Below are positions 1 through 9,773 of a stretch of 61,200 bases of DNA, piece by piece. The stretch lies in the NCBI GenBank assembly GCA_021604765.1, contig BQJP01000016.1, positions 1 through 61,200 on the forward strand, in the 5' to 3' direction. The position numbers and the translations under genes were made by a program. Origin of the DNA: Thermodesulfobacteriota bacterium (lineage in GTDB: Bacteria > Desulfobacterota_D > UBA1144 > Nemesobacterales > UBA2774). Every line of letters begins with the position of its first letter. Within the stretch, counting starts at the first letter, position 1. Below the pieces are notes generated by a model. It searched no databases. It was not told where the DNA came from and saw only the letters and a program-made list of their open reading frames with translations.

Positions 1-13
1 GGGGTATATCCAT

Positions 14-1108
14 ATGGCAGCCGGAAAACGGGATTATTATGAAGTGCTGGGCGTATCACGTGATGCAGACCCGCAGGAAATGAAAAAAGCCTATCGCAAG
101 CTTGCGATGGAGTATCATCCTGATCACAACAAAGAGCCTGATGCTGAGGATAAGTTTAAAGAATTATCCGAAGCCTATGGTGTTCTATCAGATTCCGAAA
201 AGCGCTCCCGTTACGACAGAGGTGGCTTTGCCGGATTAGACGGTATGTCCTCAGAAGATATCTTCAGCAATATCAACTTCGGAGATATTTTCGGAGGCGG
301 CGGTGGAGGTTCCATCTTTGATGACATATTTGGTTTTGGTCGTGGTGGTGGAAGGCGCAGAGGCCCGGCACCTGGAAGTAATGTAGAGGTTGAAATCACA
401 ATACCTTTAAAGCGAATTCTAACTGGCGGCGAAGAGACAGTTGTTTACAACAGGTTTGAAGCTTGTCCTTCATGCGAAGGAACAAAAGCAAAAGCTGGAA
501 CAGAGCCAAGGAAATGTTCAGAATGCGACGGAGCAGGTCAGAAGGTTTTTACAACTCGTCAGCAAGGAATGACCTTTCAGCAAGTTGCGGTTTGTCCGGA
601 ATGCAGGGGGCAGGGGGTTTTTATTGATGAGCTTTGTCCGGATTGTGACGGTAGGGGTAGTGTTGAGGGAGAAACAAAAATTGAGATTAATATACCCCCA
701 GGTGTCGAAGAAGGTGTTGCACTTAGGGTGCCTGGACATGGTAATCTGAGCCCTGATCCAGGAGCTCCTCCCGGTGATCTAATTGTCATAATTAATACCG
801 AAAAAGATAAGCGGTTTAAGAGAAAGGGCGAGCACCTACACCGCGATATTCAACTTCAGATTCCAGATGCCGTCTTTGGAACCAAGGTAGATGTAGCTAC
901 ACTGGTAGGTGAAGTAGAGGTGAAAATTCCAGCCGGTACTCAGCCTGGTACTACAATGCGTATTCCAAATGAAGGTCTTCCTGGATTCAGGTCAGGAAGA
1001 AGAGGGGATATCTATCTAAACATAAAGGTCGAAATTCCAAAGAAACCTTCCAAAGAAGAAAAGAAAATATTTAAGGAACTTCAAGAGCTTAACGAAAAGA
1101 AGAAGTAG
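14..1108 (+). CDS. dnaJ: Chaperone protein DnaJ
   Basis: This is the Hsp40 co-chaperone that delivers unfolded clients to DnaK and stimulates its ATPase in the cytoplasm. The 364-residue protein has the full type I layout: a J domain (residues 1-70) with the HPD motif at 35-37, a Gly/Phe linker (about 70-120), four CxxC zinc modules (Cys151/154, 168/171, 194/197, 208/211) and a C-terminal client-binding domain. The first zinc module reads CPSCEGTK and lacks the usual last glycine. The ATG is 13 bases from the window edge, so the upstream neighbour (often dnaK or grpE) cannot be seen. Length and domain order are normal for the family. Confidence 0.97.
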   Translation: MAAGKRDYYEVLGVSRDADPQEMKKAYRKLAMEYHPDHNKEPDAEDKFKELSEAYGVLSDSEKRSRYDRGGFAGLDGMSSEDIFSNINFGDIFGGGGGGSIFDDIFGFGRGGGRRRGPAPGSNVEVEITIPLKRILTGGEETVVYNRFEACPSCEGTKAKAGTEPRKCSECDGAGQKVFTTRQQGMTFQQVAVCPECRGQGVFIDELCPDCDGRGSVEGETKIEINIPPGVEEGVALRVPGHGNLSPDPGAPPGDLIVIINTEKDKRFKRKGEHLHRDIQLQIPDAVFGTKVDVATLVGEVEVKIPAGTQPGTTMRIPNEGLPGFRSGRRGDIYLNIKVEIPKKPSKEEKKIFKELQELNEKKK

Positions 1109-1143
1109 TGATAGACTAACTTTTACTTTATAATGAATCCAAT

Positions 1144-1530
1144 ATGCAATTCCTAAAAATTAGTAATAAAAAACTTGCTGTACTTTTACTTCGTTTTGTG
1201 ACTGGTATCAACTTTTTAATGCACGGCGCAGTCAGAGTATTCGGTGACTACAGTGGCTTTGCAAATGGAATGGCAGATAATTTCAGTGAGACTTTCCTAC
1301 CAGCTTTTTCAGTAAGACTCTTAGGCTACTCAATTCCAATACTAGAGCTGATTATCGGTGTGATATTGATTACAGGTTTTCAGCTTAAAATAGGTTTGGT
1401 AATAGGCTTCTTGCTAATGGCAACTCTAATTTTCGGGATGTCTCTTCTTCAGGAGTGGGGAGTTGTAGGCTCTCAGATGATCTATGTCCTGGCTTTATTT
1501 TTCATTCTATATTTTCAAGATGAAGAGTAA
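1144..1530 (+). CDS. DoxX family membrane protein
   Basis: This is a small integral membrane protein of 128 residues with about four hydrophobic segments. The N-terminal pattern LLLRFVTGINFLMHG and the later PILELIIGVILITG fit the DoxX/DoxD-like family. Members of that family are linked to redox or quinone chemistry, but the role of most is unknown. It follows dnaJ by 35 bases on the same strand and could be co-transcribed. No clear Shine-Dalgarno is seen before the ATG. The family call is from sequence pattern only, and no substrate can be given. Confidence 0.75.
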   Translation: MQFLKISNKKLAVLLLRFVTGINFLMHGAVRVFGDYSGFANGMADNFSETFLPAFSVRLLGYSIPILELIIGVILITGFQLKIGLVIGFLLMATLIFGMSLLQEWGVVGSQMIYVLALFFILYFQDEE

Positions 1531-1546
1531 TCATTATTTCTTAGAA

Positions 1547-2269
1547 CTAATTTCTAAGGGTTAAATCAAACGGGAAACTCAAAACAGTTTCTTTATTACT
1601 ACCTTCCGCGTTATATCCTATATCCAGAGTAATCTGACTTGCCTCTGAAATAGTATCTCTGAAGTATAGATACCCACTAATAGTTGCGCCAGGATGTATA
1701 GGACCAAGGCTTAATGCTTGAGTTAAGATATCAGAAGTATTTACAGGTCTTGAATAATAAGCAGGAGGTGGAGAGTAGTAAACCGGGGAGTAACCGTATA
1801 TGCCTACTCCAGAACCGTATCCTCTTCTTCCGTATCCTCCATAGCCGCGTCTGCCGTAGCCTCCACCAAAACCAAATCCAACCCCAACAGATAAACTTGG
1901 ATAAGAGTACCCTCCCTGATATGCAGTTGGTGTCGATGTATTGAAAATGCTAGCCACAGTGTCTGGGGCTAAAGGAGTATACTGGTTTTTAAATTGATCA
2001 AAGATAACTATATCTTCATAGTCCAAAATAATGGTTTTGTCAGAATTGTTCGTTATTTTGACATAGTAAGGAGTTACATAATCGCTTAAGTTTTTAGGAT
2101 CCCAGGGCCAGAATGAAGGAGTGACTGCAATAATAACTCCGTCTTCTCCTGTTTTTGTAGTTGGTATAGGTTGAGCTATCTGTCCACCATATAAACCTGA
2201 AGCGCAACCGCTCAAAAATATCGCAGAAATTAAAAATAGTATTCCTATTTTCAACGAATTAATTTTCAT
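1547..2269 (-). CDS. Putative lipoprotein with Gly/Tyr-rich stretch
   Basis: This 240-residue protein starts with a lipoprotein signal peptide ending in the lipobox LSGC (Cys at about residue 22), so it is predicted to be lipid-anchored in the envelope. Residues about 120-170 are rich in Gly, Tyr, Arg and Pro, with repeats such as YGRRGYGGYG, a low-complexity segment likely to be flexible. The parts on either side look like beta-sandwich segments, for example YVKITNNSDKTIILDYEDI, and may form an Ig-like fold. I do not recognise a family with an assigned function. It converges with the DoxX gene and is transcribed alone. Confidence 0.75.
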   Translation of the reverse strand: MKINSLKIGILFLISAIFLSGCASGLYGGQIAQPIPTTKTGEDGVIIAVTPSFWPWDPKNLSDYVTPYYVKITNNSDKTIILDYEDIVIFDQFKNQYTPLAPDTVASIFNTSTPTAYQGGYSYPSLSVGVGFGFGGGYGRRGYGGYGRRGYGSGVGIYGYSPVYYSPPPAYYSRPVNTSDILTQALSLGPIHPGATISGYLYFRDTISEASQITLDIGYNAEGSNKETVLSFPFDLTLRN

Positions 2270-2397
2270 ATGTGTGTAAGTATAAAAGATGAACGTACCC
2301 GTTTCTACAAATATTTATTTGATTCATTTTGCGATTTGTCTAAGATGCCCTTATTTGCTAAACTACAGTTCTAAATTCCAAAGGAGAATCGCACAAA

Positions 2398-3708
2398 ATG
2401 GGAAAATATCCTCCAGGGCTTGATGTTACGGTTGACTACAAATTCATGGACGCTCTTTTCGAGAGGAGATCAAGAAGGTTTGGTCTTGGGATGGAAATTG
2501 AAAAGGGTCCGTTACAATATAAATCCAAACACGAGTCCGTGCCGTTAACAGAGCTTGAAGAAGCACTTATAGTCTGGAACGGACTTGGGATTAAAAACAT
2601 CAACCTTTCAGATTTTCCTCCTCATGTAGGTCTTGATCTTGAGATGCAGTTTACAAGTAAGACTATCCCCGCTCTTGGAGATGTTCACAGGACAGAGCTT
2701 TTTTACACAAATGATGAAGCTACATATATGGTAAAAATGCATGATAAAGAAGCGCATGAGTTTAGAGGGCTGGAAGCTCTCAGCCGTCATGACAGGGTCG
2801 ATAAAATATTGGAGTTATTTAGAGCTTCGAGGGTAAAACTGGAGGACAAACGCGCAGACCTGCCTTCAAAGCCGCCAGGACTTGCGGGACACAACCTTTG
2901 GAATGTAAACAAACCCGGCACTACCTTATTCATGCCTGTAACTGATTTGTCAGCTTGTATTATTAATCTCTTATTCTTTTATATGAGACCTGACCACAGG
3001 TTTAATTTTGTAGATGAACTTCATAAATTAAGACTTCCTAATACCGACAAGTGGCTTGAGAGTGGATTCCTTGATAAAGGTAAACGTATGCCATTAGTTG
3101 AGGCGGAGCTGAGATTTGCCAACGGTTATATAGCCGAGCAGGCATTTATGGGACAGAATATGGTTCTTACCCTTCAAACACTTGGACTAGGCGGTTGGCT
3201 GTTTAGTGGGTTTGCGAGCATGTTTATGCTTGGTGGCACTCCATTTAATAAAGGTCTTGGCTTTAGGTTTGCTACTCCAGAAATAAAGGGTGACACCGGA
3301 AATCCTAATCCTGTCGCAGTGGGTAAGGATGATCTTTTCCATGCTTACTGTCCTCCATACTATAAAGATATGGGTGAGGCGGTTGAAGCGTTTAATGATG
3401 CTAAATGGAGTAACTGGGAATCGCACACTATGCCGTATCTTAGCCCTGAGGGCGTTCTCGAGCAAGTGGAAAGACCTAGTAAAGATGAAATTCAGGTAGT
3501 AAAAGATATTTGTAACTATATATATGAAACATATGGCAGATTCCCCGCTTTTTCCGATCCGATGTTTCTAAGGTTCATGGTGCAGGCTCATCACCTGGAT
3601 TTAGATTTCTATGATGAGTACTATCCACCTGGTGCTTATACCGAGAATCATAAAAATCATTTTAAACTTTGGCACCCGGATATTCCTGACCCATTTGAAG
3701 GTAAATGA
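2398..3708 (+). CDS. Nitroreductase-like protein of unknown function
   Basis: This 436-residue soluble protein has a good Shine-Dalgarno (AGGAG, spacing about 9) before its ATG. I do not recognise it as a named enzyme. Two stretches recall the FMN-dependent nitroreductase/SagB fold. Near the N-terminus, FERRSRRFG is followed by LTELEEALIVWNGLGI. In the middle, EQAFMGQNMVLTLQTLGLGG resembles the helix that packs on the flavin. The protein is longer than most nitroreductases. It overlaps the downstream dehydrogenase by four bases (ATGA), so the two are translationally coupled and probably act on related metabolites. The nitroreductase link is inference from motif resemblance; that the gene is real is much surer. 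Confidence 0.75.
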   Translation: MGKYPPGLDVTVDYKFMDALFERRSRRFGLGMEIEKGPLQYKSKHESVPLTELEEALIVWNGLGIKNINLSDFPPHVGLDLEMQFTSKTIPALGDVHRTELFYTNDEATYMVKMHDKEAHEFRGLEALSRHDRVDKILELFRASRVKLEDKRADLPSKPPGLAGHNLWNVNKPGTTLFMPVTDLSACIINLLFFYMRPDHRFNFVDELHKLRLPNTDKWLESGFLDKGKRMPLVEAELRFANGYIAEQAFMGQNMVLTLQTLGLGGWLFSGFASMFMLGGTPFNKGLGFRFATPEIKGDTGNPNPVAVGKDDLFHAYCPPYYKDMGEAVEAFNDAKWSNWESHTMPYLSPEGVLEQVERPSKDEIQVVKDICNYIYETYGRFPAFSDPMFLRFMVQAHHLDLDFYDEYYPPGAYTENHKNHFKLWHPDIPDPFEGK

Positions 3709-4679
3709 AGAAGATTTTCATAACCTCTCAATATCCAGGAGAATCGGTAAAACGTTTATCAGAAAAGTTTAATGTAATTGTGTATCCAAAGCCTACTCTT
3801 CCAACCGAAATGGAGCTTTTGGATAACGCTAGAGATTCCGTAGCATTAATCACTACAGTGGCAGACATAGTTGATAAAAAGTTAATTGACTTGTGTCCAG
3901 ATTTAAAAATCGTGTCCAATTCTGGTGTTGGATATGAGAATGTGGATATCCCTTATGCAACAGAAAAGGGTATTCTTGTTACTAACACCCCAAACGTTCT
4001 CACCGAAACCACTGCGGATCTTGCATGGGCACTTATGTTCTCTGTGGCAAGAAGAATTATCGAAGCTGACAGTTATGTAAGAGAAGGAAAATTTACATGC
4101 TGGCACCCTTCTCTACTTTTAGGTATGAACATTCACGAAAAGACGCTCGGTGTTTTTGGTATGGGACGCATTGGCACTGCTGTTGCTAAACGAGCGAAAG
4201 GTTTTAATATGCGTGTCGTTTATCAAAACAGAAGTAAGAATAAAGAGGCAGAGACTGAGACTGGCGCAGAATATGTAGATTTTGAGACTCTTCTCAAAGA
4301 ATCAGATTTTATAGTAATCACCGCTCCTCTGACTGAAGATACAAGAGGTAGATTTGGACTGGAAGAATTTCAGAGGATGAAATCAACTTCTATAATTGTG
4401 AATGTTGGTAGAGGGCCTATAATAAAAGAAGCCGAGCTTGCAATGGCTCTTAAAGATGACCAGATTTGGGGAGCAGGTCTTGATGTATTTGAGAACGAGC
4501 CTGAAGTTAATGATAAACTTTTAGAACTTAAAAACACTGTTTTAGTCCCGCATATAGGAAGTGCTTCTATACAAACGCGAGAAAAGATGATTGACATGGC
4601 CGTTACTAGTGTAGAACTGGCTCTGGGTGGAGAAATTCCTAAATACCTGGTTAATCCTGAAGTTCTTCATTCCAGATAG
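3705..4679 (+). CDS. D-isomer specific 2-hydroxyacid dehydrogenase (glyoxylate/hydroxypyruvate reductase-like)
   Basis: This enzyme reduces a 2-keto acid to a D-2-hydroxy acid with NAD(P)H. The 324-residue sequence has the N-terminal catalytic half, the Rossmann motif GMGRIG (about residue 151) and the family catalytic triad: Arg in NVGRGP, Glu in FENEP and His in VPHIGSA. The residue after the second beta strand of the Rossmann fold falls in QNRS, which suggests NADPH rather than NADH as in GhrA/GhrB-type enzymes; this is inference. Its ATG overlaps the stop of the upstream nitroreductase-like gene, so the pair forms a two-gene operon. The exact substrate cannot be fixed from sequence. Confidence 0.9.
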   Translation: MKKIFITSQYPGESVKRLSEKFNVIVYPKPTLPTEMELLDNARDSVALITTVADIVDKKLIDLCPDLKIVSNSGVGYENVDIPYATEKGILVTNTPNVLTETTADLAWALMFSVARRIIEADSYVREGKFTCWHPSLLLGMNIHEKTLGVFGMGRIGTAVAKRAKGFNMRVVYQNRSKNKEAETETGAEYVDFETLLKESDFIVITAPLTEDTRGRFGLEEFQRMKSTSIIVNVGRGPIIKEAELAMALKDDQIWGAGLDVFENEPEVNDKLLELKNTVLVPHIGSASIQTREKMIDMAVTSVELALGGEIPKYLVNPEVLHSR

Positions 4680-4694
4680 AACTATATTCAAGTT

Positions 4695-4931
4695 CTACTC
4701 GTCTTCACTTTTTGAAGAAGGCCCAAAAAGTGACTTGAAAGGTATTTTGAGCATATAAAGTATCACAGCAGGTTTTAAAAAGATGGAAGTAAATTTCCAT
4801 ATGTCTTGAGGAGTCATGTAGATGTGTGAGTCCCAGACACCCATCTGACCTGTTATTACTACAAAATCACCTTCAACAGTTGCGTCTTTTACCGTAATAT
4901 CAAAATCACCAGCGTCGCTACTAACTTTCAT
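4695..4931 (-). CDS. Small hypothetical protein
   Basis: This is a short protein of 78 residues with a strong Shine-Dalgarno (GGAGG, 6-7 bases before the ATG), which supports it as a real gene. The N-terminal half is polar and beta-like (DFDITVKDATVEGDFVVITG). The C-terminal half has a mildly hydrophobic helix (FLKPAVILYML) and an acidic tail. No family is recognised. It lies between two unrelated transcription units and converges with the dehydrogenase gene. Confidence 0.6.
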   Translation of the reverse strand: MKVSSDAGDFDITVKDATVEGDFVVITGQMGVWDSHIYMTPQDIWKFTSIFLKPAVILYMLKIPFKSLFGPSSKSEDE

Positions 4932-5051
4932 AATTCCTCCAACTCATATCATTATTTGTCTTCTAATTATCTCACAAAGCAATACGGTTTGCCAACCAAC
5001 AGTACAAGTCCCCATTATTAAATGGTGTTTATGGAATGGAATTATTATCAA

Positions 5052-5903
5052 TTAATAGCCGAGCGCTTTTTTCATAACAGCTACAGGAGCAGTTTCACCT
5101 GTCCAGATTTCAAAACTTTCGGCTCCTTGATAAAGAAGCATTGTAAGACCGCCAGATGCCTTGTGGCCAAGATCCCTAGCGTCGGTTAGTAGTTTGGTGT
5201 TTTGTGGTTTGTATACGAGGTCATAAACGACTGCGCTTTTCTTAAGACTAGCGAGCGGTATATCGTGCGACCCAACTCCGTCCATGCCAGCAGGAGAAGC
5301 GTTTACGAGAATATCGGCTTCACTAAATTTCTCCGATACTATCTTTTTATCTTCCATTTCTATAGTTTCAATTCTTATGTTCTCGAAATTTTCTTTAAAT
5401 TGATCAGCAAGCTCAATAGCTTTATCTTTGAGAATATCAGCAATGTATACAATAGCTCCGCCATTCATACAAAAAGCTGAAAGGACTGCGCGTGCTGCTC
5501 CACCGGCCCCTATTAGAAAGAGAGTATTGTCCTCAGGACTAAAGTCGAGATCTTCTCTGATTGCTCTTAAAAAACCTCCAACGTCGGTGTTGAATCCAGA
5601 AAGTTTTCCATCTTCATTCTTTACAGTGTTAACTGCACCTGTGAGTGTCGCATCTGGAGAAACTTCATCTAAGAACGGAATAATTGTTTGTTTGTGTGGA
5701 ATTGTGATGTTAATCCCTTTTATACCCATGACTCTTAGCGCATCTGTTGCTTTACCAATATTCTCAGGTTCTATATCAAAGGCTACATAGACAGAGTTAA
5801 GGCCTAATTTGCTAAAAGCGCTATTGTGCATGTCAGGTGACAGACTGTGTTTGACTGGATGACCAAATATGCCATAAATATTTGTTGTTGCTTTTACTCC
5901 CAC
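5052..5903 (-). CDS. aroE: Shikimate dehydrogenase (NADP+)
   Basis: AroE reduces 3-dehydroshikimate to shikimate in the aromatic amino acid pathway. The 283-residue protein has the substrate-site motif HSLSP (19-23), catalytic Lys71 in NITIPHK, Asp107 in FNTD, the dinucleotide loop GAGGAA (132-137) and the C-terminal LLYQGAESFEIWTG helix. The start codon is GTG, preceded by AAAGAGGA at good spacing. Length is typical. It lies 36 bases downstream of ribF on the minus strand and may be co-transcribed with it. Confidence 0.96.
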   Translation of the reverse strand: MGVKATTNIYGIFGHPVKHSLSPDMHNSAFSKLGLNSVYVAFDIEPENIGKATDALRVMGIKGINITIPHKQTIIPFLDEVSPDATLTGAVNTVKNEDGKLSGFNTDVGGFLRAIREDLDFSPEDNTLFLIGAGGAARAVLSAFCMNGGAIVYIADILKDKAIELADQFKENFENIRIETIEMEDKKIVSEKFSEADILVNASPAGMDGVGSHDIPLASLKKSAVVYDLVYKPQNTKLLTDARDLGHKASGGLTMLLYQGAESFEIWTGETAPVAVMKKALGY

Positions 5904-5939
5904 GTTGTAGTCCTCTTTAGATTTTATAGTAACACTTTA

Positions 5940-6857
5940 TTAACTTGTTGACAGAATTTCCTTTACCTTTTCAACGTCCTCTTTGATTTGCTCAACAAGA
6001 GCTTCGGGACCATTAAATTTTTGTTCATCTCTAACTCTGTCTGCAAACTCTACTTTTATTCTTTTCTTGTAAATATCTTCATTAAAATCGAAGATGTGGG
6101 TTTCTATTAAGAGCTCGTTATGACCAAAGGTAGGTCTAAAACCAATGTTGGTAATACTTTGGTGTTTTGTTCCGTCCACATTTGCAAGCGTAGCATAAAC
6201 TCCAACTTTTGGCAGTATATCCCAATCTGTGTCGAGATTAGCAGTAGGGAATCCTATTTGTCTACCCCTTTTTTCACCTTCTTTAACCTGACCTTCTATG
6301 TAGAAGTTATAACCCAGAAATTTGCCTGCTTTAATAAGATTGCCTTCTCTAACAAGCTTTCGAATTGATGTACTGCTTACAATTTCGCCGTCTAATAAGG
6401 CAGTTTCGACTACCTCTGTATCGAACCCATACTCTGACCCCATCTTGTTTAGAAGGCTGAGGTTGCCCTCTCTTCTTCTTCCGAATGAAAAATCAGGTCC
6501 AACGATCAGATGTTTAAGGTTAAGTTTGCCAACTAGAATATCAGTTACAAAATCTTGAGCAGATATTTTTGCTATATCTTTAGTAAACGTATAGCAAGCG
6601 ACAACATCAATACCTTGTTCCTCTAAGAGTTTTAACCTTTCTCTTATTGGAACTAGAAGTGGTATATCAATGTTCTGAAGAACTTTTTGAGGATGTGGGT
6701 GAAAAGTTATCACACAAGAACTTAGTCCTTGTTGTTTTGCTTCTTCTTTAATAGCTGTAAGGATTTTTTTATGCCCGATATGGACACCGTCAAAGTTGCC
6801 GATTGTCGCAGATGTAGAATTTTCTATCGGTTCTTCTGGGTCAAATATTACTTTCAT
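5940..6857 (-). CDS. ribF: Bifunctional riboflavin kinase/FAD synthetase
   Basis: RibF phosphorylates riboflavin to FMN and adenylates FMN to FAD. The N-terminal FAD synthetase domain shows the nucleotidyltransferase motif HIGH (26-29) after GNFDGV. The C-terminal riboflavin kinase domain (about 185-305) has the flavin-site motif GFPTANL. At 305 residues it is the standard bifunctional length. Several proteins in this window are predicted flavoproteins (ThyX, flavin reductase-like, nitroreductase-like), but there is no direct link to ribF. Confidence 0.96.
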   Translation of the reverse strand: MKVIFDPEEPIENSTSATIGNFDGVHIGHKKILTAIKEEAKQQGLSSCVITFHPHPQKVLQNIDIPLLVPIRERLKLLEEQGIDVVACYTFTKDIAKISAQDFVTDILVGKLNLKHLIVGPDFSFGRRREGNLSLLNKMGSEYGFDTEVVETALLDGEIVSSTSIRKLVREGNLIKAGKFLGYNFYIEGQVKEGEKRGRQIGFPTANLDTDWDILPKVGVYATLANVDGTKHQSITNIGFRPTFGHNELLIETHIFDFNEDIYKKRIKVEFADRVRDEQKFNGPEALVEQIKEDVEKVKEILSTS

Positions 6858-6985
6858 TTTACTTGTGATTGAGAATGCGCCCGGACTTCTTATTTGGATT
6901 ATTAACTGCTATTTAAAACGATCAGAATATTACCATAACTTATATAAAGTAAAAGGATTTATTTGTTCTAGTACTTAGGGAGTAT

Positions 6986-8440
6986 CTATTTTCTCCAAAA
7001 AGTCGGAGTTAATATTACAAGAATTGTAAATAGCTCCAGTCTACCTATTATCATTAGTAAAGTTAGTACAATTTTGGTAAAAATTGTAAGGTCTGAATAA
7101 TTGCCAATTGGTCCGACCTGGCCTAATCCCGGTCCTACATTCCCTAAAGATGCGGCGCATGCAGAAATTGCGGTTAAGATTGGCAAGTCTTCTGCAGCTA
7201 ACACAACTAATGTTGAGACTAGAAAAATAAAAACGTAGATCAGGAAAAAACTAGTAATACTAGACACAACATCGTCACTAATTGGTTTAGAATTGACTCT
7301 TATAGGCATTATTGCATTGGGATAAATAATCTTATGAAGTTCTTGAAACCCCCTTTTGAATAAAACCATTATACGGATAATTTTTACAGAACCGGTTGTT
7401 GATCCGGCACATCCTCCTAAAAACATAAGCAGTAAAATGAACCATTTAGAGAAAGACGGCCAGATATCATAGTTCGTAGTACTAAAACCGGAGCCTGTGC
7501 TTATAGATATAACCTGAAAGCTCCCATACCTCAGGGCCTCTAGAAAGCTAGGATATATAGTTGACCAAAGTTCTATAGAAACAACAAAAATTACAAAAAG
7601 ATTTATAAATACGTAGAATTTGAATTCTGAATTTTGCCTTAATTTTTTAAAGTTTCCTCTTAGAGACCAGTATAAAAGAACAAAATTCATCCCTGCAATG
7701 AACATGAAAATTGTGATGACAGCCTCAATAAGCGGACTATTGTAAGAGCCCACACTTAAATTTTTTGGAGAAAACCCACCGGTAGATAAGGTACTTAAAG
7801 ACTGGAGTAAAGAGTCGAAGAAAGGCATTCCAGAAAAGAGTAAGAAGATTATCAGTACTACAGATAAGAGAACGTAAACACCCCAAAGCTTCTTAGCTGT
7901 CTCAGCAATTCTGGGGGTGATTTTTTCGGTTGTTGGTCCTGGTGCCTCTAGTCCCATCAGTTGCATCCCGCCCACTGCAAGACGCGGTAGAATTGCAATA
8001 GCCAAAACTATAATTCCCATTCCTCCAAGCCATTGACTAAAGTTTCTCCAGAAAAGCATTCCATTTGGGAGATGCTCAATATTGATTAAAACTGTAGCTC
8101 CAGTGGTGGTGAAACCTGCTACTGATTCAAACCAGGCGTCTACTGGGTTATTAAAAACTCCATAAATTAAGTAGGGCATAGAACCGAATAGACTTGCACC
8201 AAACCATGACAATGCTGCAATTATAAATCCCTCTTTCCTTCCTATTTCTTTAGAATGTTCTACAGGTTTGGTTGCAATTTCGAGAATAAAACCGAACAAG
8301 GACGTGAAAAGAGCTGATATAATAAAAGCCCATATATCATTTTCCTTGTATAAAAGGGAAATAATTGCCGGGACAAACATCAGCAGTCCCAGGAATTTCA
8401 TGAAGTTGCCAAATATGTGAAAAGAGAACCTTAAGTTCAC
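6986..8440 (-). CDS. trkH: Trk potassium uptake system, membrane subunit TrkH
   Basis: TrkH is the ion-conducting membrane subunit of the Trk K+ uptake system. The 484-residue protein has the expected multiple hydrophobic helices and four recognisable pore-loop segments: AGFTTTGATVL, STLSTGGFSP, STGSGFSTTNY and ASLGNVGPGLG. Its start overlaps the end of trkA by four bases, so the two are translationally coupled. The order lgt-like, trkA, trkH suggests one minus-strand transcription unit. Confidence 0.95.
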   Translation of the reverse strand: MNLRFSFHIFGNFMKFLGLLMFVPAIISLLYKENDIWAFIISALFTSLFGFILEIATKPVEHSKEIGRKEGFIIAALSWFGASLFGSMPYLIYGVFNNPVDAWFESVAGFTTTGATVLINIEHLPNGMLFWRNFSQWLGGMGIIVLAIAILPRLAVGGMQLMGLEAPGPTTEKITPRIAETAKKLWGVYVLLSVVLIIFLLFSGMPFFDSLLQSLSTLSTGGFSPKNLSVGSYNSPLIEAVITIFMFIAGMNFVLLYWSLRGNFKKLRQNSEFKFYVFINLFVIFVVSIELWSTIYPSFLEALRYGSFQVISISTGSGFSTTNYDIWPSFSKWFILLLMFLGGCAGSTTGSVKIIRIMVLFKRGFQELHKIIYPNAIMPIRVNSKPISDDVVSSITSFFLIYVFIFLVSTLVVLAAEDLPILTAISACAASLGNVGPGLGQVGPIGNYSDLTIFTKIVLTLLMIIGRLELFTILVILTPTFWRK

Positions 8441-9762
8441 TGTCCTAGTATCATCTCAACTTTTTTTACAGCTTCGGGAAGAGTAAAAATAATAACTCTA
8501 TCTCCCAACGCTGCTACGTAGTCACCTCTTGGAATAATTACTTCTTCTCCACGAAGTACTATTCCAACTATGGAACCACTTGGGAAATGAACATCTTTAA
8601 GAGGGGTTCCCAATATTTTCGTCTCTGATTTTATATCAAATTCAAGAACCTCTGCCCTACCTTCCTCAACAAGAGCAACATGCGCTACTCCATGAATATG
8701 CAGCAAGCTAAGGATTTCATTTGCTACTGACAATCTTACACTTATTGCCCTATCAACTCCTATAGCTTCAATTACGTCAATATAATCGGGCTTAGTGTAA
8801 ATCAGGGTGGTTCTTTTCGCTCCAAGATTTCTTGCAAGAAGTGCGCTTAAGACATTGTTTTCATCATCCCCGGTGAGTGCTATGAAATAATCTGCTGACT
8901 CAATGCCCGCTTCTTTAAGGGTTTCAGCATCTGTAGCATCTCCCTTAAATACGAGTACATGGTCCAAGTCCTCAGCGGCTTTTCTAGCTCTTTCGGGATT
9001 ACTTTCTATTAGTTTAGTTGATATATTGTTTTTTGAGAGGATTTTTGCGGCTCCTCTTCCTAGCCTGCCTCCTCCTACAACTACCGCGGATTTAATCTCT
9101 TCCTCATGAACGTCAAATAATTCTTTCAGTTTATTAAGTATGTCAGGCACTCCAAGAGCGAAGACATAATCTCCGGATTCAAGTTTGGTCTCACCTGTAG
9201 GTATCGTTATATTCCCGTCTTTTGAAACTGCAACGAAAATCCATGATTTAGGCGGACCCAAGTTTGCAAGAGTTTTTCCAACAATGGGTGCATTGTCTTC
9301 AACCTTTAACTTGAACATTTTTATTTTTCCCATAGCAAGAGTCTCAGTTTTCCAGGCGAATGGCGAGCCTATCAAACTTGTAATTTTTTCAGACATTATT
9401 GCCCATGGATGAACTACTGAGATATTAGTATCTTTCAGTAGTTTTGGGTATCCTAAATAATTGGGGTTTCTGACTCTTACAATGATTTTTTGTATACCGA
9501 GAGAGGCGGAATAAAAAGACGCCATTATATTGGTCCTGTCATCTCCTGAAACGGCGAGAAGTATGTCTGCTTTCTCAATTTGAGCTTCTTTGAGAACTGA
9601 GATATCTTCCCCATTACCCTCCATAACAATTACATCATGGGATTCTCTTAGTTTTTCTGCTGTTTCTTTATCTCTTTCAATGACGATAATGTCGTGTTCG
9701 ATACAAAGATTTCTTGCGATGAATGATCCAACCTGGCCTGCTCCAATTATTACTATATGCAT
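8437..9762 (-). CDS. trkA: Trk potassium uptake system, regulatory subunit TrkA
   Basis: TrkA is the cytoplasmic nucleotide-binding subunit that gates TrkH. The 441-residue protein is a duplicated RCK unit: a Rossmann domain with GAGQVG (7-12) and a TrkA_C domain, then a second Rossmann domain with GGGRLG (about 227-232) and a second TrkA_C domain. This is the usual full-length form. It lies 11 bases downstream of the lgt-like gene and overlaps trkH by four bases. Confidence 0.95.
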   Translation of the reverse strand: MHIVIIGAGQVGSFIARNLCIEHDIIVIERDKETAEKLRESHDVIVMEGNGEDISVLKEAQIEKADILLAVSGDDRTNIMASFYSASLGIQKIIVRVRNPNYLGYPKLLKDTNISVVHPWAIMSEKITSLIGSPFAWKTETLAMGKIKMFKLKVEDNAPIVGKTLANLGPPKSWIFVAVSKDGNITIPTGETKLESGDYVFALGVPDILNKLKELFDVHEEEIKSAVVVGGGRLGRGAAKILSKNNISTKLIESNPERARKAAEDLDHVLVFKGDATDAETLKEAGIESADYFIALTGDDENNVLSALLARNLGAKRTTLIYTKPDYIDVIEAIGVDRAISVRLSVANEILSLLHIHGVAHVALVEEGRAEVLEFDIKSETKILGTPLKDVHFPSGSIVGIVLRGEEVIIPRGDYVAALGDRVIIFTLPEAVKKVEMILGQ

Positions 9763-9773
9763 TAAACCTCACC

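Noticed and set aside
5428-5790. 120-residue plus-strand frame
   Set aside because: Antisense shadow of aroE, with no ribosome site or domain.
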